Shown piece after piece: positions 12,810 through 26,085 of a stretch of 64,000 nt of DNA. A program made the translations under genes and the position numbers. The stretch covers positions 149,976 through 213,975 of the forward strand of contig SJOL01003772.1 of the NCBI GenBank assembly GCA_004794785.1. Direction: 5' to 3'. How positions within the stretch are numbered: the stretch's first letter is position 1; the number at the start of each line of letters is the position of its first letter. Source of the stretch: Opisthorchis felineus. Lineage: Eukaryota; Platyhelminthes; Trematoda; Opisthorchiida; Opisthorchiidae. The notes below the pieces were generated by a model that saw nothing but the letters and a program-made list of their open reading frames with translations, was not told where the DNA came from and ran no database searches.

Positions 12810-15800
12810 GTAGATAGATGAAAGGTCCTTCTCTTGTTTAGACTTTATGGAAACAGTTTGTACCACTGCTTTGCTCTGCATTTGGTAAATGGTGGTCCAG
12901 TCAAGGAGTTATACCTAACTCGGTATAGATGAAGTGCAACCGGCTTTTCTAGAACGTAACATAACTTGAGAGGCCGTGTAACATAAATCATTAAAAAAAC
13001 CGCAAATGTGTGGTTTAAGAACAGAATAGGAAGACACAAGAGGAATTCAAGAAATCCTATCTCAAAAATTATATTACCGAACTGGAAGCGGTGAGCATTT
13101 GGATGCATTTTGGCTGTATCTTATTCCGATTCAATACCGACGGTTTCATTATAAATCCTCGGTGTATCCGCTGTTGGAAGATAGGGAAGATGAATTCCTG
13201 GGTGATGGGATTCGAAAACTGCCGTCATAATTGTTTACTGATCGTACTAGAACGGGACACCGTAGACTCCTCTGAAGGGATAGAAGAAGTGATAACATTT
13301 GGTTATCTCATGCAACATTTTTAACGTTGGGTTGAAAGAGGACGTCATTCTGGTTATTCCTCTCAATTCCACTGCCTCTGATCTCTCTAAGTACCGTCAG
13401 CTAATTACTTAAGACTTATTGATAATCCTATGGGCAAATTTTATGTTGAAGTACCGGTTTTTGCTGCAAGTCATCACCCTTATTTGATAAACTGAATGGT
13501 TCATCAGATTCTGGAATCTGTATTAGAAGCCTGTATGTGCCACACATTGTGACACAGTTAGGCGAATGGGGAAGTGAATACCAAATAAGGTCTTCTGGGA
13601 AATATGTTGTGTTAACCAACAGACGAAACGCAAAATGCAACTTATTGTACAATTAAGCTAAGAACGTGTCACTTAAAGCGAACGGGGACAGATATTTCTT
13701 GCTGACAATTCCTCCACCGGATGCAATACGTCTTCCCCGGTTTTACTATATTCTGATTTTCTATCGAATTCTGTGCAGATGATTACGGCACTTCAGAGTA
13801 GGGGTTTGGTCTGTTACGCGAGCCATTCTTTTTTAGAACCACAACAGATACGAACGCGAAAACACATCGTGATGGTCAAGCGTAGTCATGTCTTACGTCC
13901 GGACAAATAATTCCCCATGCAATAAGTACATAAAAGGCCAATAATGATGGAACGTCATCGCCAAAGAGTTTCAGAGAATTTAAATATATTCCCGTGGGAG
14001 AAATACTGGTTAAACAGACTTCTCAAATAATATTTTGTCGGCTAAATAAGGCAGCTTTCTCGACCACGTGAGGAATATTCAAACATAATGTCAGCTGGAA
14101 GCACCACTGGCATTCAGGTATGGTTCTGAGATGGGAGGTTAACGACAGCTAGCAGAGTGCCCTTACTAGTTGAAATTTGTTTGTCAGTTAGAAAACAGAA
14201 AAATGATTTAATCATTTACAGAAATGATCGTTATTTTGAACAAACCAAATGAAGGAACGCACACGATGGGTGGATTTCCCTGACAGATTGCTGCTCCTGC
14301 TTTGAAAAAAGATAGTTTTACTAGCTTGAAATCAACTTTCGATAAGTTCATTTCCTATGCTTGTTTTTGCCGACTAACTGGCAAACTCAAACCAAAGCCC
14401 AAAACTTGCTCAGCATTTTCAAATTTATTCTTATCAACATCCCTGACTGCATTTCACATCTGAATGAACTTTATGAAGAAAAAACGAATACATAATGTGG
14501 AGCGATTACTGGAGTACGCAGTCTTGTCCGGAATTCTTTCACGACTGCTGATGATGGTACCCGACATGATTCGATATACCGTGAAGCCCTATCAGGTGGG
14601 TAACGGCTTACTATCCTTTTATATGCGTATATACTGCTCGTTCGTTGTAAATTAGTTTTCCATCTGATGAGATGTCTACTGTATAGTGCGTGACGAACTA
14701 TTACATCTGTCCAAGGGGCTGGCACTGGGCTGAAAGGAGCTTTTCGGTTTCCCATGGAGGTAGCTACACTTTTATCGACGGAGAAAATGCAGGAGCCTCT
14801 CCATGGTAACTGGCCTCTCTGCTGCTCTTCGGTGCCCTTGAAGTAATGCCGTCAAGTCAGTCTTCATGAATATGCCCCGTTTTCAAGTTTCACCCCAGTA
14901 GCCACCGGATGCCAGTGGGACTAGGTTTGCTGCTTAAAGCTTTCGAGCTCGGTCACCGAATACTTTCGGTTTGAATCTGTCTGGCTTACGGCTCGATAGA
15001 ACGTACAGTCCACGAACCCATACAAAACTGGCCTGAGCAGTTAGACGACCTGGTCTACACATGATATGTGGCTTCTTTCAAGAAACTTATGACGTTCCGC
15101 CATATTCTTAGTGGATCCTAGTCATGCTAACGAGACACCGCTGGGCAGACACCGAGGACAATGATTTATTCTCTGCTCGAAATGGTCAACTTGCTTTTCT
15201 GTACGACGTGATCAGTTGCACTGCACTGATGTTTTGATAAAGTTCACCGCACAAGTATTGATAAGTGGCTACAGTTACTCCAACCTTCCCAAATCTATGG
15301 TTTGATTTTGCACTTTACCACTCCACCTAAACTAATGCAACAGTCTTTCGAAGGGTAGAGAGGTTCATCTTCCATGCATTGGCGAAAAGTTTGACTCGGA
15401 GGAAGAAATTAACTTGTCTAATCCGAAGAGTGACTGTATAAGATGCGACCTGGATTTATCGATTCACTGCAAGTAGCCCACAATATCGGTCAGTTTCTTG
15501 TACGGTTGGTCACAACGTGATTTGGTTGTTAGTGTCGGCTTGCAATCGCGCGCTGCGTTTTTAGCTTCGCTGTTTATAATAAGGGAATTTAAACATTCTT
15601 TGACATAGCCACTGAGTCGCGATCAGTGAAGAATCATGTGAAGGTCAGAAGTACACCGTTGCTATGTCCTCTCAAAAGTTACTTCTGCAATGTCTGTGCG
15701 TGGTGTACAAGGACATTCAACCTTAACGCAACCTTCAAACATTCACAATTCGATTCGAATTACCACATAGCAATCTTTTACTTGCTTCCTGCTTCTTGGT

Positions 15801-18800
15801 CGATGCATACGGAAATTGGTCATTCGGAAAGGTAAGAACATCTCATGTATATTTATGTGCCTAGCAACTTCACGTTCGTTTATTCCGTACTTTTTTCGGG
15901 AAAGTAGTCGTGGCAGTTGAGCTCAGGCCAAATTGAAAGAGGCTTTATCCAACCGAAGGTGAAATTTTGGCATATGCATTTACAGGGATATAGCACGCAA
16001 ATTATAAAATAAATCAGTGTACGTTAAAAAATCGCAGACAAGACGAGGGTCAGGGCACGGAGTAGTGTGGTTAGCTCGAAAACAAGTCAAGTAAAAGATT
16101 ACAAAAACAGTACTTCGAACCGATACATGGGGCGGGCGAGGCTTTACTGAGTGGCCAGTGGAGAATATGAAGGCCTTCCGAAAGAATTTGTTGAGTGAAG
16201 TTGGAACTGGCATTAGGATGTTTGCTTGGTACGACGTTAACTAAGATATTTTGTGAGGTTTTACTACAATTGGAGAAGTGTTTCGGCGACCTGAGAGTAG
16301 AGGATTCATTTTTCTCAAGAAGCCTCAGGAAGAAACGATGGAGAAATAAATCCTGCGAGGGGGGATCCAATGACTAAGGTTAGCGGAAACAGCAAGCCAC
16401 TAAGTCTCGTGGCGCGAAACCTAGATGACGAATTCCACTAAAGACAGCCTTGATGCAGGTGAGTTATTTGATTTGATCATGTTCGGATAAATTATGGCAG
16501 AAGTTTCGTGCAAAAGGACGCAAGAAACAGTGAAGGTTGATGGCTACTGAGTAGGTTATTATGCCTTTAACTAGGGGTGAGATAAATGATAACACTTCAG
16601 AATTTCAGTCGACAGCATGTAGCTTTCTCCGGGAATGTGGCAGCTGCAACCGATCACTGTCATTGGCCAATTTGCATTGGATGAGGAAATCGAAAATGGA
16701 CATATTCCGTACTTACAAGACAGGAAGAGGGAAAACAGGCGCTCCAGTCTATTTGCTTCTGTGCGATGTCAACCAGGGTCGATAACCACAAACATTTACT
16801 GTCTTTTGAATTCCGTCCCCTGCCGAGCAGCCAAGTAGGCCTAGACGAAGATAGTTAAACCACCATCTTCTCACGTTATTTCTCCCGCATTGTTGGTTGA
16901 CCCCCAGGACGCTTCTTCCACTTTTGACCGCTCAAAGTAAGTAGAACCCATCTAGTTAGTCAGTTTGCAGTCGTGATACTTGATGAAGACAGAGGCGCAA
17001 ATGTAAGAAATCACAAGATTCAGTCATGAATACACGCGACCACATCGAACTCGACACGATAATTCGGTATCGGTCACCACTAAAGACACGGAATTCTCCT
17101 GGAATAGCTTTGGTCGGGCGAGGATGCATATTCTCTACACGAAGTGAGAAACGTTCTCATTCAAACCGCAGTACCGCCCTTACATGTGCACGATATGCTA
17201 TATACTGTCTCTCAAGAAAAGACATACCGAACCACCTCCGGGGATGTACGATGGCATCCTCACCTTCGCAATGTTAATATTACTATTATTACTATTATGG
17301 AATGACAAAGCCATCGCCTCAAGCCAAGGTTCTTATAGATTTGATGATTTACATACTAAACCACACTGAGTCGCTTCTACTCCAGAAATAACTATAAAGT
17401 CAAAAACGTCTTTTTGGCTGGTGCTCACTTCACTCATTTCGTTTTCACAACCTTGGCAACTCAAGACACAATGGGACAGTGATGTGCGCACATGCCGGCG
17501 CAGCTATAGTGGTAAATCCTTACTGTTCACCATTTGATGACTTCCCCAATATAGGTTGAGTCATTACTCCTATTTCCTATGAGTTCCGGTGGTGAACGAT
17601 AGCCAACACTTTTGAAAAGCTACACTGGCCGAACGGTAAATTACAGATCTATCAGATTCAAGGCTCAGTCAACAAGCTGTAAGACAGAAAAGTTACGGCT
17701 ACCAGACTGACCAAACATGAGTGAGAATTTTGCAGTCTTGAAAACAGAGACCCTCCGGAATAACCACTTCGACTTTATAGTGATAACTATGTTGTAATAT
17801 GCGGGTTGACCTCAGATGATGTAACAATGCGTGTTAGTTACGTTGACGGACAAGATGAAGTCGCTGCTAGATGTGCACCGACTCTCCCACTTCACCGATT
17901 TATCTGATCGGCCGCTTACTTACAAATGAACAGACTGATGGGCAGAGCCATTTGCTTAACCGTGCATGTTGGAACATGTCAATGAAATCCTGATAATCTA
18001 ACAGACATAGGTGAGGAAAAACAACAGTGTCACGCTACTACCAAAGTGACCAGGATGATGCTTCTGCAAATCAGCCGTAGCGTCGGTGCTAGACGACTCA
18101 GCACGAGCGACTCCGTGGATCGTCCGATTTATGTTTTATCCGAAGAAAAAAGCGTGATAGCAGCATTCTGACATCTTCCGAAGGTCCAGCTTCTCAGACT
18201 AAGAGTTACTGCATTTCCATTTGCTCTGAAACGTCTACGTACACCACCTGTCAATAGCCCATCTAGTTGCACGTGCCGACTCTACAAACGTGGCCGTTTC
18301 CTCAACAGTGCGATCGAAATTGACCAAAAGGCTCGGTGAATAACTGACTTGCACTGTGTTCCAAGTGTCAGATTGTCTTTTCATGTCTTTTTAGCCTGTA
18401 ACTTTTCCAACCTCGTAGTAAGGATGATGTTGGTGGTTTGCATCCACCGGCTCATGGTGAGAATATAATAGCCTCTGGATAAACGTCAATGAAAAAGTTT
18501 TTTGTAGCCGATATAGAACAGTGCCCCACTGATATTCCCGAATAGGCCAATCTTACCATTGACATCTATAGCTCAGCACTACCCAATACCTATAAGGGGC
18601 ATTTCTAGCTACCCTCAGTGCAGCTGTCGTGGAATACGCAGGAGGAATGTCGAGTCAGAAAACCTGAATATACCATGTACTGACAAGGTCCATATTCACG
18701 GTAGGTTCAGTGGAACGTAGAAGTCGATCCCGAATTTTGTGAGATTAAACCGTACTTCTTCAAGACACGGATATCTTTTTCACGGTTTTGAAAAAAGCCA

Positions 18801-21800
18801 ATAATTCTCTGCAAGTTGGCGAAGCTTCTCTGTGTGCGGTTATAGGAACATTAAGTCTAAATCGACACCTAGTCTTTTGCTGACGGTATATTTATCGATC
18901 ATTCCAGTGTATGTTAGCTTGCACGTTGTTAGTTGATCTTGGTGATGGTTTACCGGGCAGTTAAGTTTGTTGATATTGATAAAAGAACAAAAAAATTCGA
19001 GGAAATGGGAAACGGGATGTGTCAGGTAGGTTCTCGTCAGTGAAATGGTCATCTAATAGTCACGAAATTTCCCTCATTGAAGTTCCATGTCTGTAAGATG
19101 AGCAAAGGACTTTTTACTGTTTGTTCCATCTAGCACTTACTTGTGTTCGCTTCTTAACTGACCCTTTACGTGTGCATATTAAAACGAACTGGTTGACAAG
19201 GAATAAGAACTGCATACGACGAATGACATGATTTATGAAACTCAAGTCCTTCAATATACTGTGCAAATTTACTTGACAAAACTCCCTATGGAGACAACAG
19301 ATCCGCCATTACTTCTTCCACTCCACGTGAAAAGTGACCAGACGGACTTGATATTTCTGTTTATGTTGGCAACGGTTCTGTTACACATTTCATGACGAGT
19401 TGAAGGTGCGTTGTTTCTTTTATTACACTCACTTTTCGGTAGATTTCAAACCGTGAGTAACTTGCTATTTCTTGATCCAAAGGGAACTAAAAACGATAAG
19501 TTTTTTCGTTCGTCCACAGCTCATAAAGAAGAAACCTGTGGTTAATCTTCATGCTTGGAAAAGTTATGCATCGTGAAATCACTCGAATGCAAGGAGAATT
19601 TGTCAAGATGGACAGTTTCCAGCAATTGTTTTGGAAAATCGTCAGTGTTGGATGTCGTACCAACTGTAGTTGGCACTGACCTTTACATAATTGTCACCAT
19701 TCATGCGATTTCAATTTTGTTTGGTTCTCTCTTCAAGTTAGTGCAGCCAAAGGTGTAAGGGTTTCGCCTAACAAGATCCAGCGGCACTCTAAGTTGAAAC
19801 TCATCCCTGTTTGAGAGTCTCTAAACTGGGGGTGAGCCTCAAACGGATGCGTGACAAGTATTTGTAGGAAGCAAACAATGGTAGAGCAATGAAAACTAAA
19901 CGAGGCCGGTTGTTCCACAAGCCAGTCTGCGAGAAAAGATTGAGGTAGCTCAGCTGTCTATTGGCACACTGAGGTGGTGTTAACTTGAGATTCGAATGAC
20001 TCTTTCGGTTTACTTGTCTAAACCAAATGTGCCACGCGAAACTTTCATCTAAATTCGGTGTTCAATGTTTCAAACAAGTATGGGGCATGGGAATATCGGC
20101 CGGTAAATTTTGAACAAATATTCACGCCTGCTGTACTGGGCTGTTAAAACCAGCCTGTTTTTCTCAACATCCCAGTTGTCCTTCAACCTAGCTCCACCAG
20201 ATCTGAAGTATAGGTTCCTCAGACCATGAGGTATATTATTCCACAGAGTAATATGCTTGAGTTATTTTGAAGCATGTGCTGCATTGATGCAGAATGCGAG
20301 ATGATTAGAAGGCCACATAGTCAAGTAACAAAATTTTAGCTCCTCGGCTCCACAACTGCACACTATATGATTGATGTTCAGTCAGTCGATAACAAACAAC
20401 CTTACACTTGAGTGATGTTATTTCGGTAACTATAGCCTGAAGTAGTCACATGAATGAATATTAATTTTTGCCACAGGAGGATATGCGGTTCTTCATCGTC
20501 CAAGCTCTATGAAGTGCCAACAAATATCAGCCCGTGGAGATTGGATCGAGAGAGCCAATGGTCCGATGTCTTCCTCTAAACGTTCTAGATGTGCTTCAGG
20601 GAGCAGGTTGCCCGAGCAAGACAGAAGGTTTTTAGTGCTCTGATACAAGACCTGAATCTACATACCGCTTGAATATAGTATAGGAAACGATACACAGCTT
20701 CGTACACACTTGAGGCGCAACAGAATGCAAAAAATTGCCTTGGCACTTGACAGATCACAGTCATTGTAAGACGAGATGGACCGAAAAGCGCCTCACTTCT
20801 GACAAGAACAGAAAAAATTGAGATTCACTGAGGCGAATTTTAATCTGAACGGGCTAGATAGATGGATGCCTTGCAAACACCAAATTCGAAAAGTGCAGTG
20901 GGCTTTTACTAGTCAAACCTACCGTGGTGACTGCGTGGTGGTTTCGGTTATACAGTCCAGGTAACAAATCCCAGTATTAATTACTAGTTGCAGACTTCTC
21001 CACAACTATGAAACATCGATGCATTTGATCTAAGGCCTCGAGATAATCTTCTAAAAAACGACTTTTGATGAAGTGCCTTGCAGTCTGTATAGTGACTACC
21101 GTGGAGACGTTTGGCGCGCTGCTGCGCGACCCACTGCAATCGTATTAAATGAATGTGTGAACCTGAAGCTCATATTATTAACGACCTGATGAAAAACATT
21201 CTTCAGTGTTGCACAATCACTCCAGGGGATATGTTTTCGCATTCGACAAAGGGAAGCAGTATTTGCATTTCGAAAGGCGATGACATGTAGTACAGTACAA
21301 CTCAGTACGCAACACTGAAGTTGAGCTAGCCATTTAACAGAGCGATACAACTTATGTTCAGAATCTGAGAAGGATATACTAAAATACAACTGAGATGTGA
21401 AAAGAAGAACGAATGTTAGTATTCCCCCCAGTACAAGCTAGTTGTGAGATCTCATTAATTTGTTGTCGGCAAAGGGTGTGTAGTTGTTGAGTTAGGTGTT
21501 TACCAACCAGCACGCTGTTCAATTTTTGCCGAATCGGGGCAGATCAAGCGGAATTTCGAATCCTCCAAGAACATACTCAAAAGAGGCAAAGGAAGGCTGT
21601 TACTTTCACGGACTGTCCTCATGAAACATGAAAACATACACTCAACCTACAAGTCTGCTGTGGACTAATTAGATATCTGAAAAAAACTTCTCCCCACACG
21701 TCACATTTAGGAAGATGAAGAAGTTGCCGTGACGTCAAACAAGGCAAAATGAGGTGGGTCAAACAGAATTTGGGAGTTCGTGATAGGGAAGAGTTCAACC

Positions 21801-22675
21801 TGTATGATACTAATATACTGATGTGTCAGCGAAATATCAATAGAAAATTGTAACAAGCGTTGAAGAATTGGAGCTACCAGGGTGAATCATTTAGGTGGCA
21901 GTATTGTTTCGTCGAGAGCTTAGAAAACGAAACCAAGTGGTAAACCAAGTGCATCGACACACTACGGGCACGATAACCGAACTGCATATAAGACACTTAG
22001 TCATGATAAAACCTCGATCCATTTGGTTTGACTCATCAGGCGAGATGAAGTTTTTCGAACAGTCATTTGAAGTTTACGTGCACACCTGATTAGAAGTGTT
22101 TACAGCATCATAAGAAGAGAAATTTATTTAAGACGGTACGTTTCCCTCTGTTGAACAGCTCAAGACATTATACAAGTGAGTAAAATTGAAGTTAGCTATC
22201 TAGTGAAAAACATGCCAGAGGACCATCTCAAATTAAAATTCCTACTGCATTCTTTATTAAGAATTCATTTTTGCATTCGACGGAGGGGCGAATTATTTGC
22301 ATGTCACACCATCGAAGTTGGCGTTGCCTGAGGATAGCTTGCGCGGGCGGTTTTCCGCCTCAAAATGAATCATAAAACAAGACACAAGGTTGCGTTTCTT
22401 TTCTATTTCAACTTGACGCCAGGTGGAAAGTCAGTCAAGAAAATGGTTGGACTTTGGCGGTGTCTCGCCTACTTACTAGAAAAAAGGAAGGGGATCATCA
22501 CATATACACTTGAATGACACCTGTAGGTTATCCGACATTCTCTGTAATAGGACTACACCCTTCCGTTCACTAGTCGGAATAGACCCTGAAAAAGTGCATG
22601 TGCTCGTTACAGATAGTACGTCCATATCAATTGGCAAAACCAAAAACTTTTGTGATATCCCTCCACTGCACAACC
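12810..22675. other. About 10 kb without a recognised gene
   Basis: Only short frames. A plus-strand frame at 14464-14600 (VERLLEYAVLSGILSRLLMM) stops at a good CAG/GTGGGT donor, but its start is unclear. A TTA-rich stretch near 17274-17300 resembles retroelement 3' tails seen elsewhere in the window. No other structure was identified. Confidence 0.4.
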
Positions 22676-23076
22676 TCACTCATTCTGAAAGTTCTGGTTC
22701 TGGTTGAAGTGGTTATGTTTTTGGTGATCCGTTCGAAGGTTATCAGTGGTAGAGAAGGGAATCAAAATTCCCCTAGCCATTCCAGCCAAATAGTTTGTAG
22801 TCTCTGGGCCGCAGTTCTTTTCAGGAGATGTTTCCGCTTCATCATCAGCATCATACTTTAGTCGGTCATAGGAAACAAAACGGTCATCAAAAATCAGGGT
22901 CGATGGGAAATTTCGCACACATTCGTATTTCCGAGGTACATATGGTGCAGAATTACCGTACACTAATAAGAGACCATTCTGTCTCACTTGTATGATCTTT
23001 TGAACGCTTAAAAAGCTATCCCAAAACAAACATGATGATTGATCTTTCCCACTCTGGAACAAATCGCGTTTGTCCG
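22676..23076 (-). CDS. Candidate terminal exon, unknown product
   Basis: A minus-strand frame stays open for about 134 codons after a possible GTCTTCAG acceptor (phase 1) and ends in TGA. It has coding-like composition: an acidic segment around DDRFVSYDRLKYDADDEAE, then an Asn/His/Gln-rich tail. Alternative donors exist inside it (CAA/GTGAGA near 23004) and near its end (GA/GTGAGG). The minus frame at 23169-23486 upstream could hold an earlier exon. No family recognised. Confidence 0.28.
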
Positions 23077-25611
23077 CTGAAGACTGCTGGCCAGGACACT
23101 AATTCGAACAGCATGGTGTCCAATAAAATTAACCACCATTTTAATACCCTTTGGATTCGTTTCCATTGTCACTCCCTATCAAAAGCATTAGCTTGGTAAA
23201 TACCGGCGCTCAACTGCCATACAATCACGAATAAAGGATGGTTTAGTAAAGAGTGGAAGGAAATGGAAGAGGTTGGGGCTTGTTGCATTGAACCTTGATG
23301 AAAATGATCTAGAACCCTCAAACAGCAATAAAATAAGCGTACCCGGTCATTGTGTTTAGGTAAGACGCCATCAGCGGGATCGATCCAGCACACGTTGCGA
23401 ACCTCAGCCAAAACAATCTCCGTACACAGGGACAGACAAAACTTTAAATGGACAGTCCGGCTAGAAATGGATAGTGCGATCGCCACTGGGATCGATCACT
23501 TGTCACGCTATGTAGGGTCTACAATCACATGCTAGAAGAGTCCCATGGGTGGCACCCAGGTAGATGCGCCATGGGGGCCCACTCAGTGGTCCTTAAATTA
23601 AGGGAAGTTTCGGGGGCCAGAATCACTAGATTAGACACGAGCAGCCCTTAATAACCGCAACGTCAGTCCATTTAGTTAGGAGACCAGTTGAAACCTCAAG
23701 CAACTATGAATCAGCTAGCTCGTAGTTATCAACCTGTGTGTGCGGCCCGTGTCAACTGCAAGATCACTCGAGTTACCTTTCAACACCGGCAAGATGACAA
23801 ACTTAAATATGAATAAATATATATGGTGAAAGCATGTGAGGAAACCTAAAAGTTAAGTGTGTTGTTTTTGCCTTGGGTTACCTTGGGTATACTCTTGGGC
23901 TTCTTCGTAGCAGATCTGAGCAAGTTTCCGTTCCATGCGGAAATTTTAATTTGCTCGTATGGGGTGATCCGCGTCCTCATCCACTCACACAGGAACACCA
24001 CAAACCTAGATTTTCTTGCACAGTTTGATGTTTACTATCCGTGGAAGTTCGTTGCACACAACCTTTGGTACTCACCCATTGGTTGTCATATCACTGGATC
24101 GCCTTTATTTGGCTGTTCTTGAAGTGTGAGTGTCAATAGCATAAATTGCAGAGTTGACAGTAGGTGATTTGACCAGAGGACGATGAACTACCAACATATT
24201 TGTAAGATTTAGAAGGTCACAATATGAGTCGAATACAGAAAACTCATGAGCATGCTTTGACAGGCCATCAGCGAAAGTGAATTGTGCTAAAATGCTGCTT
24301 AGACAGCTAAGGTAAAAGTTTTACACAAGAGTTGAGTAGCATGTCCTCAGGAATTTTCTGTTCTGAGTAAATTCTGTAGGGCACAAAATGTACAATCGGT
24401 AAGCCCAACCTTATCTAACAGAATTTCTCTCGAAGCCGATAACCAATTAAGGAAACAGCACCCAACCATGGACTTGAATTCACACACGATAAGCTCCGTT
24501 CTCAACACTTTGGTCAAACGTTGAAGCATTGAAACAGTGACGCTACTTGAATCGTACATTGTACTTAGGGTGACTGAACTAAATTTCCTCCAAATGATTG
24601 ACAACGGAAGTGCTGTGCCGCATTCAGAAACAAAGCTAACAATATTTAAAAAAAACGGCAGCTAATGTCTTCATCGGATGAGAGGAACCGAATTTGAACT
24701 GCGGATAAGCGTCGTGTTTTCCTGCACCAGTTCGTCTCATTGAAGACTTAACCCCAAGTGGATGATGGAGAAAGCTGTCATGAGTTGGTGACAACAGTTC
24801 GACACATCAGGTACGGAGACATCCAAAGTATCCTTACTATTATCTCATTAACTCTGAAGACGATATCACTGGTCTTTATGATCCAGCAATTCTTCACGCA
24901 AAAAAACTCCTCGAGGAAACGATCAGTCTGGTGCCTGTTGGTTGAATACCAGGTGTGCTGGTCAACTCTTCAAACTGGCGACCGGCCCATGCATACGACC
25001 CAAATAATACTACTTAATGCAGAACGTACAAGCACACTGGGTTTGAAAAAAATGAGCAAAGCACACTGCAAGTTCGTATCACAGTGAATGGAAACAACCG
25101 TCACGTTTAAGTGAACCGTTTGAATCACGATATGAAAATAGTGAGCGAAAGTTGAAGCTCTCAGTTTGAAGAAATATCAAATTTCAGTGGATCGAACAAC
25201 ACAATTAAAAGACCGGAACTGACTGATCCATGCATTTTGTACTGGCTCAACAGTACACAAATATCAGTAACAAGAAAAACAAATTAGTGTGGCCTCTCAA
25301 ATGGTGGAGTACCTGGGTGGTGCAGACCACTCGTCCGCTGAGAGGAACGCCATACACGATAAGTCAGAGGCAAAATAAGGGTCAGGTAAATTTTCCTCTG
25401 GATACACAGGGAAGTTTCAAACCAACCGATTGTAGCGACCTCAGCCGTCATGAGGAGACTGGACCTTACCGTGGTGTGACGGTTTGAGCACCTCAGCGAC
25501 CTAATGAACTATACTGGGAGGGTGTCCCCGTGACACTCAGAGTCTATCATACCAGGTTGGTCAATAGTTAGACGTCTGACAAACAGTCTCCTGGTCCTAC
25601 TAGGCTAACTC
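23077..25611. other. No recognised gene
   Basis: A plus-strand frame from about 23917 to 24122 follows a CTTCGTAG acceptor-like site and ends in a stop; it contains FDVYYPWKFVAHNLWYSP. I could not assign it and would not call it a gene without transcript support. The rest shows nothing recognisable. Confidence 0.35.
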
Positions 25612-26085
25612 AAGCACTGGATATATGACCGAACGGTGGCACTGCTTAAGTATCGGAGAAATATCCCAGCGAGTCCCGAACATAACTTGATGCGACGAAT
25701 TATCAGACGTCAAGTGAAAAAGAGCGTGCGAGCCGACCGTAAAGTGTGGTGGACACAGAAGGCCAAGGAAATGGAAGAGGCCCAGAAAGCCGGTAATGCC
25801 CGGAGATTATTTCAGTTGTTCTGTGCGACCGGCCCCCGGAAACCACCTGTGATCGAAACCATAAAGGATCGGAATTGAGTGACCATGCTGAATAAAGATA
25901 AACGCCTCAAACGTTGGGCCGAATACTTCGAACAACCATTGTCGTGGCCACCAGCTGCCATTCATTTGGAGCCCACAGCTACGTAGAATCCTGGACGGTG
26001 AACGTGGACCACCTACGGCCTCGGAGGTTTACGACTGCATATGTCCTCTCAAGCGCCACCAAGCTTCTGGTCCTGACCTCGATCA
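25612..26085 (+). mobile_element. RTE-type LINE fragment (linker before RT)
   Basis: Translation reads KHWIYDRTVALLKYRRNIPA, then RRQVKKSVRADRKVWW, KAKEMEEAQKAGNARRLFQL and later RWAEYF and ASEVYDCIC. This is the region between endonuclease and reverse transcriptase of trematode RTE elements. It matches in order the better-preserved copies at 48-50 kb. Stops and frameshifts are present. It may belong to the same decayed element as the RTE-B end at 28160-28705. Confidence 0.75.

Noticed and set aside
23169..23486. Minus frame as a separate gene
   Set aside because: Coding-like in part (EVRNVCWIDPADG), but start, splice sites and family are unclear. Noted only as a possible upstream exon of 22676-23076.
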